Of a DNA stretch of 32,320 nt, positions 24,166-31,343 are shown in pieces (positions within the stretch are counted from its first letter, which is position 1; each line of letters starts with the position of its first letter). A program made the position numbers and the translations under genes. The DNA comes from Dethiobacter alkaliphilus AHT 1 (GTDB taxonomy: Bacteria; Bacillota; Dethiobacteria; Dethiobacterales; Dethiobacteraceae): NCBI RefSeq assembly GCF_000174415.1, contig NZ_ACJM01000025.1:1-32320 (forward strand), written 5' to 3'. The notes beneath the pieces are model-generated. The model was not told the DNA's origin and ran no database searches. It worked only from the letters and a program-made list of their open reading frames with translations.

Positions 24166-24189
24166 TGAAAAACCCGCATTTTCTGCGGG
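24166..24189 (-). terminator. Terminator of the small membrane protein gene
   Basis: CCCGCA/TGCGGG with a five-base loop begins right at the stop codon of the small gene and is followed on the minus strand by TTTTTC. Confidence 0.85.
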
Positions 24190-24363
24190 TTAAAAGTAAT
24201 CTGATGAAGCATTATAATCCGGACAATGAGAACGCCCTTCTTCCAGGAGATCATGATTCTCCGCTTTCAGCTTTTTTTTGCGCTGACAACGCCAATACCA
24301 CATCAGGGGCCAGACAACCAGTTTGGGCAGGATAAAAACTGCCATGGCCACGTATCGATACAC
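24190..24363 (-). CDS. 57-residue single-helix membrane protein, unknown function
   Basis: Starts at GTG 24363 with GAGGTG six bases upstream. The product has a short N-terminus, one hydrophobic helix (YVAMAVFILPKLVVWPLMWY) and a basic then acidic tail containing RCQRKKKLKAENHDLLEEG. The positive charges after the helix suggest the tail stays in the cytoplasm. I do not recognise the family. The terminator touching its stop codon supports a real transcription unit. A GTG at 24372 is an alternative start but overlaps the binding site. Neighbours are rubredoxin (divergent) and the HD-GYP gene (downstream). Confidence 0.55.
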   Translation of the reverse strand: MYRYVAMAVFILPKLVVWPLMWYWRCQRKKKLKAENHDLLEEGRSHCPDYNASSDYF

Positions 24364-24440
24364 AGCGGGCACCTCACAATTTTGTATTGCTTTATGTATA
24401 TTATATACGTTACAGGCAGATTTTAAAAGAAGAACTATTT

Positions 24441-24469
24441 TTCACAATTTGTTAATACTGCAATACTAT
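24441..24469 (+). promoter_or_regulatory. Possible sigma-A promoter of the rubredoxin gene
   Basis: TTCACA (24441-24446), a 17-base spacer and TACTAT (24464-24469) lie about 67 bases before the rubredoxin start codon. Matches are five of six and four of six, so support is modest. Confidence 0.35.
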
Positions 24470-24535
24470 GAAAAATCCGCGTCATAATGTAAGATAAAAA
24501 CAGCAATAAATATTGAACACATAGGAGGTATACAT

Positions 24536-24694
24536 ATGGAAAAATGGGTTTGTTCAGTTTGTGGCTACGTCTATAATCCTGAGGAAGGTGACCCGGATAA
24601 CGGCGTCTCTCCCGGCACATCTTTTGACGACCTGCCGGACGATTGGGTCTGTCCGGAATGTGGTGTAGGTAAGGATATGTTTGAAAAGGAATAA
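24536..24694 (+). CDS. Rubredoxin
   Basis: A 52-residue one-electron carrier with an Fe(Cys)4 site: [20 protein letters not shown] and the second CxxC in [13 protein letters not shown], plus the conserved [12 protein letters not shown] in between. Length is standard. AGGAGG lies seven bases before the ATG. Single-gene unit with a long terminator. In anaerobes rubredoxin commonly supplies electrons to superoxide reductase, rubrerythrin or flavodiiron proteins; none is in this window, though superoxide dismutase and desulforedoxin are. Confidence 0.97.
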   Translation: MEKWVCSVCGYVYNPEEGDPDNGVSPGTSFDDLPDDWVCPECGVGKDMFEKE

Positions 24695-24709
24695 AGCTAA
24701 AAACAGAAA

Positions 24710-24758
24710 TCAGGTCCGGCATTCGACGCATTGGTCGAATTGTCCGGACCTGACTTTT

Positions 24759-24760
<2 letters not shown>
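24710..24760. terminator. Bidirectional terminator between rubredoxin and glnB
   Basis: TCAGGTCCGG and CCGGACCTGA form the base of a long stem, with ATTCGAC/GTCGAAT inside it. TTTTTT follows on the plus strand and a T-rich stretch on the minus strand, so it can end both convergent genes. Confidence 0.88.
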
Positions 24761-25115
<355 letters not shown>

Positions 25116-26360
25116 CTAATGAACCTGCGGTACAGAGCTTTTTGACACAAAATCGGCGTATGCTTCCATACCGTGTTCACCGACGTCTAAACCTTCTTCT
25201 TCTTCTGCAGCGCTTACACGTAATCCTACCACCGCATTAATTGCTTTAAACAGGATAAAGGCAGTGGTCATGGTCCATGCAGCTACAGCTAATACACCAA
25301 TGGCCTGCACCGAAAGCAGTGCTGCGCCTCCGCCATAGAACAAACCGCCATCAGTGGCAAAGAAACCCACCATTACAGTACCGTAAGCTCCGCAGACACC
25401 GTGAACTGCCACAGCGCCCACCGGGTCATCAACATGAAGCACTTTTTCAATAAACTCCACTGCCAGAATGATCAGCACACCTGCACCGGCACCAATCAGC
25501 GCCGCACCCATAAAGTCCACATCAGCTGTGCCGGCGGTAATTCCCACCAGTCCCGCCAGGGCACCATTTAGCGTCAGACTCACATCAGGCTTACCGTAGC
25601 GTATCCAGGAGAAGGCCATGGCCAGCACCGCCCCGCCTGCTGCCGCCAGGTTTGTGGTTACCACAATGTGCGCTATGGATAAATCCATACCGGCGATGGT
25701 ACTGCCGGCATTAAAGCCAAACCAGCCAAACCAGAGAATGAAAACACCCATGGCGCCTAAGGTAATACTGTGACCGGGAATCGCATTGGGCTTTTTGTCG
25801 CTTGTGAATTTGCCCAGGCGGGGCCCTAAAATTGCGGCACCTACAAGAGCCGCCCAGCCGCCCACGGAGTGAACGATGGTGGATCCGGCAAAGTCTACAA
25901 AGCCCAACTCTTCAAGCCAACCGCCACCCCAACCCCAGTGACCCACCACCGGGTAAATCACGGCGGTAATTACCACAGAATAGAGCAGGTAGGAAACAAA
26001 CTTTGTTCTTTCCGCCATGGCTCCGGAGACAATGGTAGCCGCCGTAGCCGCAAACATGGTCTGGAACAACAGAAATGCCGGTACCGGTATGTTTAAATCC
26101 AAATGAGCAAACTCACCCAAGGCAAAAAAGCCGCTTCCACCGATAAATCCGCTTCTGGATACACCAAACATCAAGGCAAAACCAACACTCCAGTACAACA
26201 AGCTGCCGCAGGCAAAGTCCATCACATTTTTCATAATAATGTTACCCGCGTTTTTTGCCCGGGTAAAACCGGACTCCACCATGGCAAACCCTAACTGCAT
26301 AAGAAACACCAGAAAAGCTGCCAGTAACACCCAGATAGTATCAATAGCCATTTCAGTCAT
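25116..26360 (-). CDS. amt: Ammonium transporter Amt
   Basis: A 414-residue channel with about 11 membrane helices. Family segments: FLMQLGFAMVESGFTRAKNAGNI, the TIVSGAMAERTKF block, DFAGSTIVHSVGGWAALVGA, then LWFGWFGFNAGS and VGAVAVHGVCGAYGTVMVG with the pore histidines. The short C-terminal tail matches members regulated by GlnK. AGGAGG lies eight bases upstream of the ATG at 26360. It is preceded by a terminator and an ANTAR-type hairpin, so its transcription appears to depend on readthrough from glnA. Confidence 0.96.
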   Translation of the reverse strand: MTEMAIDTIWVLLAAFLVFLMQLGFAMVESGFTRAKNAGNIIMKNVMDFACGSLLYWSVGFALMFGVSRSGFIGGSGFFALGEFAHLDLNIPVPAFLLFQTMFAATAATIVSGAMAERTKFVSYLLYSVVITAVIYPVVGHWGWGGGWLEELGFVDFAGSTIVHSVGGWAALVGAAILGPRLGKFTSDKKPNAIPGHSITLGAMGVFILWFGWFGFNAGSTIAGMDLSIAHIVVTTNLAAAGGAVLAMAFSWIRYGKPDVSLTLNGALAGLVGITAGTADVDFMGAALIGAGAGVLIILAVEFIEKVLHVDDPVGAVAVHGVCGAYGTVMVGFFATDGGLFYGGGAALLSVQAIGVLAVAAWTMTTAFILFKAINAVVGLRVSAAEEEEGLDVGEHGMEAYADFVSKSSVPQVH

Positions 26361-26402
26361 TTTTTCTTCCTCCTTCAGGTTTTAGTTATAATTTGCACAG
26401 TA

Positions 26403-26450
26403 CAAAAAAAAGGCGAAGACACAAGCGCATTACGCTTTGCATCTTCGCCT
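26403..26450 (-). terminator. Intrinsic terminator in the amt leader
   Basis: On the minus strand AGGCGAAGA...TCTTCGCCT, with an inner stem CAAAGCG/GCGCTTG, is followed by TTTTTTTT. It stands between glnA and amt, 40 bases before the amt start, so amt expression needs readthrough or antitermination unless it has an unseen promoter. Confidence 0.9.
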
Positions 26451-26455
26451 AGGGA

Positions 26456-26469
26456 GGACATCTGTGTCC
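26456..26469 (-). promoter_or_regulatory. ANTAR-type hexaloop hairpin upstream of amt
   Basis: Minus strand GGAC-ACAGAT-GTCC: a four-base stem with a six-base loop having A at position 1 and G at 4, the published ANTAR recognition pattern. It ends five bases before the amt-leader terminator. A second adjacent hexaloop is not evident. A separate GC-rich hairpin (GCGGC/GCCGC, 26493-26505) lies just after the glnA stop. Confidence 0.55.
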
Positions 26470-26509
26470 AATATAGAGGTTGTTAACTCACTGCGGCCAC
26501 GCCGCGGTT

Positions 26510-27838
26510 TTAAAATTTAGCCAGATAATTATCCAGCTCCCACTGGTGAACCTTCATTTCATAGTCCTGGTACTCTATCCGCTTTGCTGTGATAAAGCGA
26601 TTAAAGGTATGGGTTCCCAGAGCTTCACGGATAAGCACATTATTCTCCAGCTCATTTAATGCTTCTTTTAAGCTGCCCGGCAGGCTGGCGATTTTCAGCT
26701 CTTCCCGCTGCTTTTCCGTCAGATCGTAAATGTTTTTATCCACCGGTGCCGGTGCCTGAGTTTTGTTTTTAATCCCGTCAAGCCCTGCTTTAATCATCAC
26801 CGCCAAAGCCAGGTACGGGTTGGCAGAGGGATCCGGAGAGCGCACTTCTACACGGGTGCCCACACCACGACGGGCGGGGATACGAATCAGAGGCGAGCGG
26901 TTCTTCTCTGACCATGCCAGGTACACCGGAGCTTCATATCCTGGCACCAGGCGCTTATAGGAGTTTACGGTGGGGTTTGTGATTGCTGTAAACGCCGGTG
27001 CGTGCTGCAGAATTCCTCCAATATAGTGGTACGCTTCTTCGCTCATTTGTCGCGGACCGTTGGGGTCATAGAAAATGTTCTCCCCGTTCTTAAACAGGGA
27101 TTGGTGAGTGTGCATGCCGGAGCCGTTAATCCCAAAGATTGGTTTTGGCATAAATGTGGCATGCAGCCCGTGTCTCTGCGCAATGGTACGCACAACAAAC
27201 TTGAACGTTATTAACTTATCCGCCGTTGCCAGCGCTTCATCATATTTAAAATCAATTTCGTGCTGGCCTACAGCTACTTCATGGTGGGAAGCTTCAATTT
27301 CAAAACCCATCTCCTGCAGGGTCATCACCATATCGCGGCGGGCGTTTTCACCCAAATCCACCGGTGATAGGTCAAAATAACCGCCCTGGTCATGGGTAAT
27401 GGTGGTGGGCCGGCCGCTTTCATCGGTGTGGAAGAGGAAAAATTCCGCCTCCGGGCCCACATTAACACTGTAGCCCATTTCCTCTGCTTCCTTCAGAACT
27501 TTCTGCAGTGTGCAGCGGGGGCACCCAGCAAAGGGTTCCTCATCCGGGGTGTACACATCACAAATCAGACGGGCTACGCTGCCGTCCCGGGGACGCCAGG
27601 GAAATACGGTGAAAGTATTGGGGTCGGGGCGCAGGTACTGATCTGATTCTTCAATCCGCACAAACCCTTCAATGGATGATCCGTCAAACATTAATTCCCC
27701 GTCCAAAGCTTTGCCCAGCTGATCCACCGGTATGGCAACATTTTTGGGTATACCAAAGATATCGGTGAACTGGAGTCGGATAAACTTTACGTTGGCCTCT
27801 TTGGCCATGTTTAGCACATCCTGTTTTGTCAAACTCAT
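26510..27838 (-). CDS. glnA: Glutamine synthetase, type I (GSI-alpha)
   Basis: A 442-residue enzyme making glutamine from glutamate, ammonium and ATP; forms dodecamers in the cytoplasm. Family segments: [70 protein letters not shown] and [24 protein letters not shown]. Length is that of the Firmicutes GSI-alpha group, controlled by feedback inhibition rather than adenylylation. AAGGAG lies ten bases before the ATG. A terminator with an overlapping ANTAR-type hairpin stands in its leader, directly downstream of the ANTAR regulator gene. Confidence 0.97.
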   Translation of the reverse strand: MSLTKQDVLNMAKEANVKFIRLQFTDIFGIPKNVAIPVDQLGKALDGELMFDGSSIEGFVRIEESDQYLRPDPNTFTVFPWRPRDGSVARLICDVYTPDEEPFAGCPRCTLQKVLKEAEEMGYSVNVGPEAEFFLFHTDESGRPTTITHDQGGYFDLSPVDLGENARRDMVMTLQEMGFEIEASHHEVAVGQHEIDFKYDEALATADKLITFKFVVRTIAQRHGLHATFMPKPIFGINGSGMHTHQSLFKNGENIFYDPNGPRQMSEEAYHYIGGILQHAPAFTAITNPTVNSYKRLVPGYEAPVYLAWSEKNRSPLIRIPARRGVGTRVEVRSPDPSANPYLALAVMIKAGLDGIKNKTQAPAPVDKNIYDLTEKQREELKIASLPGSLKEALNELENNVLIREALGTHTFNRFITAKRIEYQDYEMKVHQWELDNYLAKF

Positions 27839-27870
27839 TTGCCATCATCTCCTTTAGTTACTTTATAAGT

Positions 27871-27925
27871 GTAAAAAAACAAAAAACGCCCTAAGGGATG
27901 GAAACACTGTTTCTCCCCAGGCGCC
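27871..27925 (-). terminator. Intrinsic terminator in the glnA leader
   Basis: Minus strand: CGCC...GGCG outer stem, GGG/CCC and GAAAC/GTTTC inner stems, then TTTTTTGTTTTTTT. It lies between the ANTAR gene and glnA, about 35 bases before the glnA start. The 5' arm shares the GCGCC with the hexaloop hairpin at 27920-27931, so the two structures exclude each other. Confidence 0.82.
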
Positions 27926-27931
27926 ATTGCC
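27920..27931 (-). promoter_or_regulatory. ANTAR-type hexaloop hairpin in the glnA leader
   Basis: Minus strand GGC-AATGGC-GCC: three-base GC stem, six-base loop with A1 and G4. Its 3' arm is also the 5' arm of the following terminator, the arrangement of the P2 hairpin in known ANTAR target RNAs. An upstream P1 is not clear; an AT-only candidate just before it lacks G4. Confidence 0.5.
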
Positions 27932-27950
27932 AAAAAATTATTTTATTTAC

Positions 27951-28508
27951 TTATTTAAAATCATTAGCTGTTATAATAGCTTCCGCAATCCGTCTTATGG
28001 ATACGCGCTTATTCATACTCTGCTGCTGAATCCGCTTGTAAGCTTGTGCCTCCGGCAGACCCAGCGTTTCCATTAAAATTCCCTTAGCTTTCTCCACAGC
28101 TTTGCGGGTTGCCAGCGTTTCCTTCATCTTCGCCAATTCATCGGCCATCTTGCGCATCCGGTGCTGGGCCGCAGCCGCAAATTCTACCGCCGTTATCAGA
28201 GCAGTATCCTGAACCGGCTTTAAAATCATCCCTGAGATGTATGGACCGTTTCGCTCTCTGCGCTGATGTGTACCTAACAGCACCAGCCCAATTTGGCCGT
28301 CTTCCTCAAGCATCTCCGCTGCGGACTTTCCATGTGGAGAATCGGTGTCGATTACCACCACATCAGGCTGTAATGACTGAATCATCCGCAGTGCTCCGGG
28401 GCCGCTATCGGTTTCACCGATTACCAGGTTGCCCGCCGTGGCCATAACAGAACCGACCTTTTTACGGATACCGGCAGAAGCACTTACCACCACTCGCACG
28501 CCACTCAT
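27951..28508 (-). CDS. ANTAR-domain antitermination regulator with degenerate receiver domain
   Basis: A 185-residue protein. Residues 1-115 resemble a receiver: D54 (PDVVVIDTD) and a Lys (MILKPVQ) are in place, but the acidic pair expected near residues 9-11 is Ser-Ala-Ser, so metal-dependent phosphorylation is doubtful. A coiled segment (115-135) leads to an ANTAR domain (about 135-182) with AVEKAKGILMETLGLPEAQA and YKRIQQQSMNKRVS. ANTAR proteins such as EutV and NasR bind paired hexaloop hairpins in nascent RNA and prevent terminator formation. ATG at 28508 has AGGGGGG six bases upstream; ATG at 28514 is too close. It is followed by glnA, amt and glnK. Confidence 0.9.
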   Translation of the reverse strand: MSGVRVVVSASAGIRKKVGSVMATAGNLVIGETDSGPGALRMIQSLQPDVVVIDTDSPHGKSAAEMLEEDGQIGLVLLGTHQRRERNGPYISGMILKPVQDTALITAVEFAAAAQHRMRKMADELAKMKETLATRKAVEKAKGILMETLGLPEAQAYKRIQQQSMNKRVSIRRIAEAIITANDFK

Positions 28509-28521
28509 AGGCATCCCCCCT

Positions 28522-28574
28522 AAAAAATAAAAACGACGCTACTGCAGAGACCTTTTGCTCTCTGAGATGGCGCC
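28522..28574 (-). terminator. Intrinsic terminator in the leader of the ANTAR regulator gene
   Basis: Minus strand GGCGC...GCGTC (with one G-U pair) and CAGAGA/TCTCTG around an eight-base loop, then GTTTTTATTTTTT. It ends about 14 bases before the ANTAR start codon. Its 5' arm overlaps the second hexaloop hairpin. Confidence 0.82.
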
Positions 28575-28597
28575 GCTGCCCGGTACAACGCTGTACC
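28569..28597 (-). promoter_or_regulatory. Tandem ANTAR hexaloop hairpins (P1 and P2) in the ANTAR gene leader
   Basis: Minus strand P1 is GGTAC-AGCGTT-GTACC (28597-28582) and, one base later, P2 is GGC-AGCGGC-GCC (28580-28569). Both have six-base loops with A1 and G4. P2 shares bases with the 5' arm of the terminator at 28522-28574. This is the full architecture described for ANTAR antitermination targets, and it predicts that the regulator controls its own gene. Confidence 0.72.
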
Positions 28598-28615
28598 TGT
28601 TCTTTAACTATCTCA

Positions 28616-28644
28616 ATTATAAATTAAGTGTTTACAAATTACAA
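28616..28644 (-). promoter_or_regulatory. Sigma-A promoter of the ANTAR-glnA-amt-glnK block
   Basis: Minus strand TTGTAA (28644-28639), a 17-base spacer and a perfect TATAAT (28621-28616). Transcription would begin about ten bases before the P1 hairpin, leaving a leader of roughly 100 bases. This is the only clear promoter I see for the block. Confidence 0.7.
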
Positions 28645-28764
28645 TAGGCAATTTTGAAAATTGTTTCCGCATAGTGAAATTTTCATTTTGCGCAATCCCT
28701 TTTCGTCACTTGAGAGGGGTGATGCCATTTAACTCTTTGTTAACCTTATAGAAGCCTGCCAGTA

Positions 28765-28812
28765 AAGGATTTCTTAGAAGCGCTGTGGAATACTTTTAAA
28801 AGAAAAATCCTT
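28765..28812 (+). other. Imperfect hairpin in the pfkA leader
   Basis: AAGGATTTCTT and AAGAAAAATCCTT can pair with a two-base bulge, ending 24 bases before the pfkA start codon. No T-run follows, so it is not a terminator. The remaining bases between the ANTAR promoter and pfkA show nothing else I can name. Confidence 0.35.
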
Positions 28813-28835
28813 GTATGGGATATTGGAGGGAAACT

Positions 28836-29933
28836 ATGAGTCAAAAAATTAAACGTTTGGGAATCCTGACCGGAGGCGGCGACTGTCCCGGCCTCAATGC
28901 TGTGATTCGTGCTGTGGCTAAAACCGCCCTTTATCGCTATGAAATAGAAGTTGTGGGTATTATGGACGGCTACGGCGGTGTAATTGAAAGCCGCAGCATG
29001 ATCCTGGAAGACCATCATGTCTCCGGAATCCTGCATCGCGGCGGCACAATTTTGGGCACCACCAACCGGGACAACCCCTTCCGATATCCGGTAGGTGAAA
29101 AGGACGGGCAGACCGTCTGGGGCGATGTTTCCGACAAAGCCATCGCCAACCTGGAAAAAATGGGGGTTGATGTGTTGGTGGCGGTGGGTGGAGACGGCAG
29201 CCTCTTTATCGGCAATGAACTTTATAAAAAGGGAGTTCCGGTGGTGGGTATACCCAAAACCATTGATAATGACCTGTCTGCCACCGACGTAACGTTTGGT
29301 TTTGATACCGCTTTAAATACCGCCACAGATGCCATTGATAAATTACATACAACTGCGGAATCCCACCACCGAGTGATGATTCTGGAAGTGATGGGCCGGG
29401 ATGCGGGCTGGATTGCCCTGCACTCCGGAACTGCCGGCGGTGCCGATGTAATACTTATTCCCGAAATAGATTTCTCCTACGAAGCAATCTGCCAAAAAAT
29501 CAGTGCGCGTCAGCAAAAAGGAAAGAAGTTCTCCATCATGGTGGTGGCTGAAGGCGCTAAGCTACCGGGTGGTGAACAAATTTATCAGGAAGAGCGCAAG
29601 GATAACCCGCATCTTAGCAAACTGGGCGGCGTGGGTAATGTCATCGGTGATGAAATCCAGCGACGCTGCGGGGTAGAAACCCGGGTAACGGTTCTTGGCC
29701 ACCTGCAGCGCGGCGGCACCCCCACTCCATTTGATCGGATACTGGGAACCCGTTTCGGGGTAAAAGCAGCCGAGCTTGCCATGAACGGTGAGTTTGGACA
29801 GATGACCTGTCTCTGCAGCGGGGAGATACAATCGGTCCCCCTCTCTGATGCGGTTAAAGAACAAAAACTGATTCAAGCAGACAGTGAACTGGTCCGGGCA
29901 GCAAAATCTGTGGGTGTCTCATTTGGCGACTAG
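28836..29933 (+). CDS. pfkA: 6-phosphofructokinase
   Basis: A 365-residue phosphofructokinase of glycolysis. Motifs: LTGGGDCPGLNAVIRAV (nucleotide site), VAVGGDGSLFIG (118-125), PKTIDNDLSATDVTFGFDTA with the catalytic Asp at 144, and VMILEVMGRDAGWIALHSG. GGDGS is typical of ATP users, but the Lys in PKTIDND (141) is typical of pyrophosphate-type or mixed-clade enzymes, where classical bacterial ATP enzymes have Gly; I favour ATP as donor but leave it open. It exceeds the 320 residues of the E. coli-type enzyme. Start ATG 28836 has GGAGGG six bases upstream. ThiD-ThiN follows after 15 bases, so they are co-transcribed. Confidence 0.93.
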   Translation: MSQKIKRLGILTGGGDCPGLNAVIRAVAKTALYRYEIEVVGIMDGYGGVIESRSMILEDHHVSGILHRGGTILGTTNRDNPFRYPVGEKDGQTVWGDVSDKAIANLEKMGVDVLVAVGGDGSLFIGNELYKKGVPVVGIPKTIDNDLSATDVTFGFDTALNTATDAIDKLHTTAESHHRVMILEVMGRDAGWIALHSGTAGGADVILIPEIDFSYEAICQKISARQQKGKKFSIMVVAEGAKLPGGEQIYQEERKDNPHLSKLGGVGNVIGDEIQRRCGVETRVTVLGHLQRGGTPTPFDRILGTRFGVKAAELAMNGEFGQMTCLCSGEIQSVPLSDAVKEQKLIQADSELVRAAKSVGVSFGD

Positions 29934-29948
29934 GGAGGAAATCTACCA

Positions 29949-31235
29949 ATGTATAAAGCACTGACCATAGCAGGGTCCGACTCCGGTGGAGGCGCCGGGA
30001 TTCAAACCGACCTAAAAACCTTTGCCGCTCTGGGCGTGTACGGTACCAGCGTTATCACCGCCCTGACCGCCCAAAACACCAAAGGGGTACACGGTATCCA
30101 TCCTGTTCCCCCTGATTTTATTAATTGCCAGTTGGAAGCGGTGCTCTCCGATATTCCGGTCCATGCTGCCAAAACAGGTATGCTTGGCGATGCAAAAACC
30201 ATAACGGCTGTGGCCGACAGTCTCAACAAACATCGTGTATCCAATCTGGTAGTAGACCCAGTGATGGTGGCCCAAAGCGGAGACCGGTTGCTGCAGGAGG
30301 ATGCGGTGGACGCGCTAAGGGACAAGCTACTCCCTCACGCCCTTGTTGTCACCCCCAACCTGCCGGAAGCAGAAGTACTCCTGGGACGCCAAATCACCAC
30401 GGTGGATGCCATGGTAGCCGCAGCCCGGGAAATACGTCTGATGGGGCCGCGTCACGTCCTGGTAAAAGGCGGACATCTGGAAGGCCAGGACATGGTGGAT
30501 ATATTTTTTGACGGCAGGACCATACATCATCTGTCGGAAAAGAAACTGGATACCCCACATACACACGGCACCGGCTGCACCTATGCCGCAGCCATTGCCG
30601 CCTGCCTGGCCAAAAACTTGTCACCATACGATGCCGTGACCCGGGCCAAACAGTTTATCACAGATGCCATCTCCCACGGAATCTGTGTGGGCGGAGGCTA
30701 CGGCCCCACAAACCCCATGGGTGCCCTTTTGCGGGAATTGGAACTGAGCCGTGCCTCCCAGGCCCTGTATAAAGCGCTTGCCGCGCTGCAAAAAACGCCC
30801 GCCTGTGCCAACATACTGGCAGACGGACGCTCTAATATCTTTTACTCCCTGGAAGGGGCAAACAGCCTGGAGGATATCGCCTCTTTCCCCACTCCCCTCT
30901 ATCGCTGCCACAACACCATTGCCCAGGCCGGGGACCCGGTATTTGCCGGCGGCCTTTACCCGGAAGAAATGCTTTTACAGGCTCACCAAAAAGATGCCCG
31001 CATCCGTGGCATGATTAATTTGCGCTACACCCCTGAAATGGCACTGGCCGCCAGTGCTCTAAACTATAAAACGGTGAAACTATCCGGCGATTTTGCCAAA
31101 CTCTCAGAAATTCCGGAAGTGCTGGTGATAGAACCAACAGAGGAGCAGGAAGGACAAATCATCCTCTTTGCCCGCACCCCCCAGGAAGCGGCCCAAAAAA
31201 CCGCCGGCCTGGCCCGCTCCTTCTCCGGCTGCTAA
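29949..31235 (+). CDS. thiD: Bifunctional phosphomethylpyrimidine kinase / thiamine-phosphate synthase (ThiD-ThiN fusion)
   Basis: A 428-residue fusion. Residues 1-260 are ThiD (ALTIAGSDSGGGAGIQTDLK, AAKTGMLGD, LVVDPVMVAQSGDRLL, then the DTPHTHGTGCTYAAAIAA anion hole), which phosphorylates HMP and HMP-P. Residues about 270-425 match the ThiN domain (DGRSNIFYSLEGANSLEDIA, RIRGMINLRYTPEMALAAS), which can replace ThiE in joining the pyrimidine and thiazole halves of thiamine phosphate. Such fusions are best known in archaea and some Firmicutes; here ThiN is somewhat divergent. GGAGGAAAT lies upstream of the ATG. No TPP riboswitch is visible. It is in a unit with pfkA, an odd functional pairing. 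Confidence 0.88.
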   Translation: MYKALTIAGSDSGGGAGIQTDLKTFAALGVYGTSVITALTAQNTKGVHGIHPVPPDFINCQLEAVLSDIPVHAAKTGMLGDAKTITAVADSLNKHRVSNLVVDPVMVAQSGDRLLQEDAVDALRDKLLPHALVVTPNLPEAEVLLGRQITTVDAMVAAAREIRLMGPRHVLVKGGHLEGQDMVDIFFDGRTIHHLSEKKLDTPHTHGTGCTYAAAIAACLAKNLSPYDAVTRAKQFITDAISHGICVGGGYGPTNPMGALLRELELSRASQALYKALAALQKTPACANILADGRSNIFYSLEGANSLEDIASFPTPLYRCHNTIAQAGDPVFAGGLYPEEMLLQAHQKDARIRGMINLRYTPEMALAASALNYKTVKLSGDFAKLSEIPEVLVIEPTEEQEGQIILFARTPQEAAQKTAGLARSFSGC

Positions 31236-31236
31236 A

Positions 31237-31267
31237 TGAGACAAAATCACCTGTCCCCTTTGTCTCA
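31237..31267. repeat. Inverted repeat TGAGACAAA/TTTGTCTCA after the ThiD-ThiN gene
   Basis: Perfect nine-base arms around a 13-base centre rich in C, followed by further GTCCC-type bases up to 31290. Similar GTCCC/GGGAC-rich intergenic pieces recur in some Clostridia genomes as small dispersed repeats, but only one copy is in this window. Confidence 0.45.
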
Positions 31268-31299
31268 GGCTTGGCCCGTCCCCCTGTCCCAAAATGAGA

Positions 31300-31335
31300 A
31301 GCGACCGCTATGATCAAAATGGCGGTCGCTTTTTT
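31300..31335 (+). terminator. Terminator of the pfkA-thiD unit
   Basis: AGCGACCGC/GCGGTCGCT around a 13-base loop, followed by TTTTTT. It lies between the converging thiD fusion gene and the protease gene. Confidence 0.88.
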
Positions 31336-31343
31336 GGGTTTAA

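Noticed and set aside
26361-26509. Glutamine riboswitch or T-box upstream of amt
   Set aside because: No conserved glutamine-riboswitch core and no T-box sequence is visible. Hairpin plus terminator with an ANTAR-type loop fits better given the nearby ANTAR gene.
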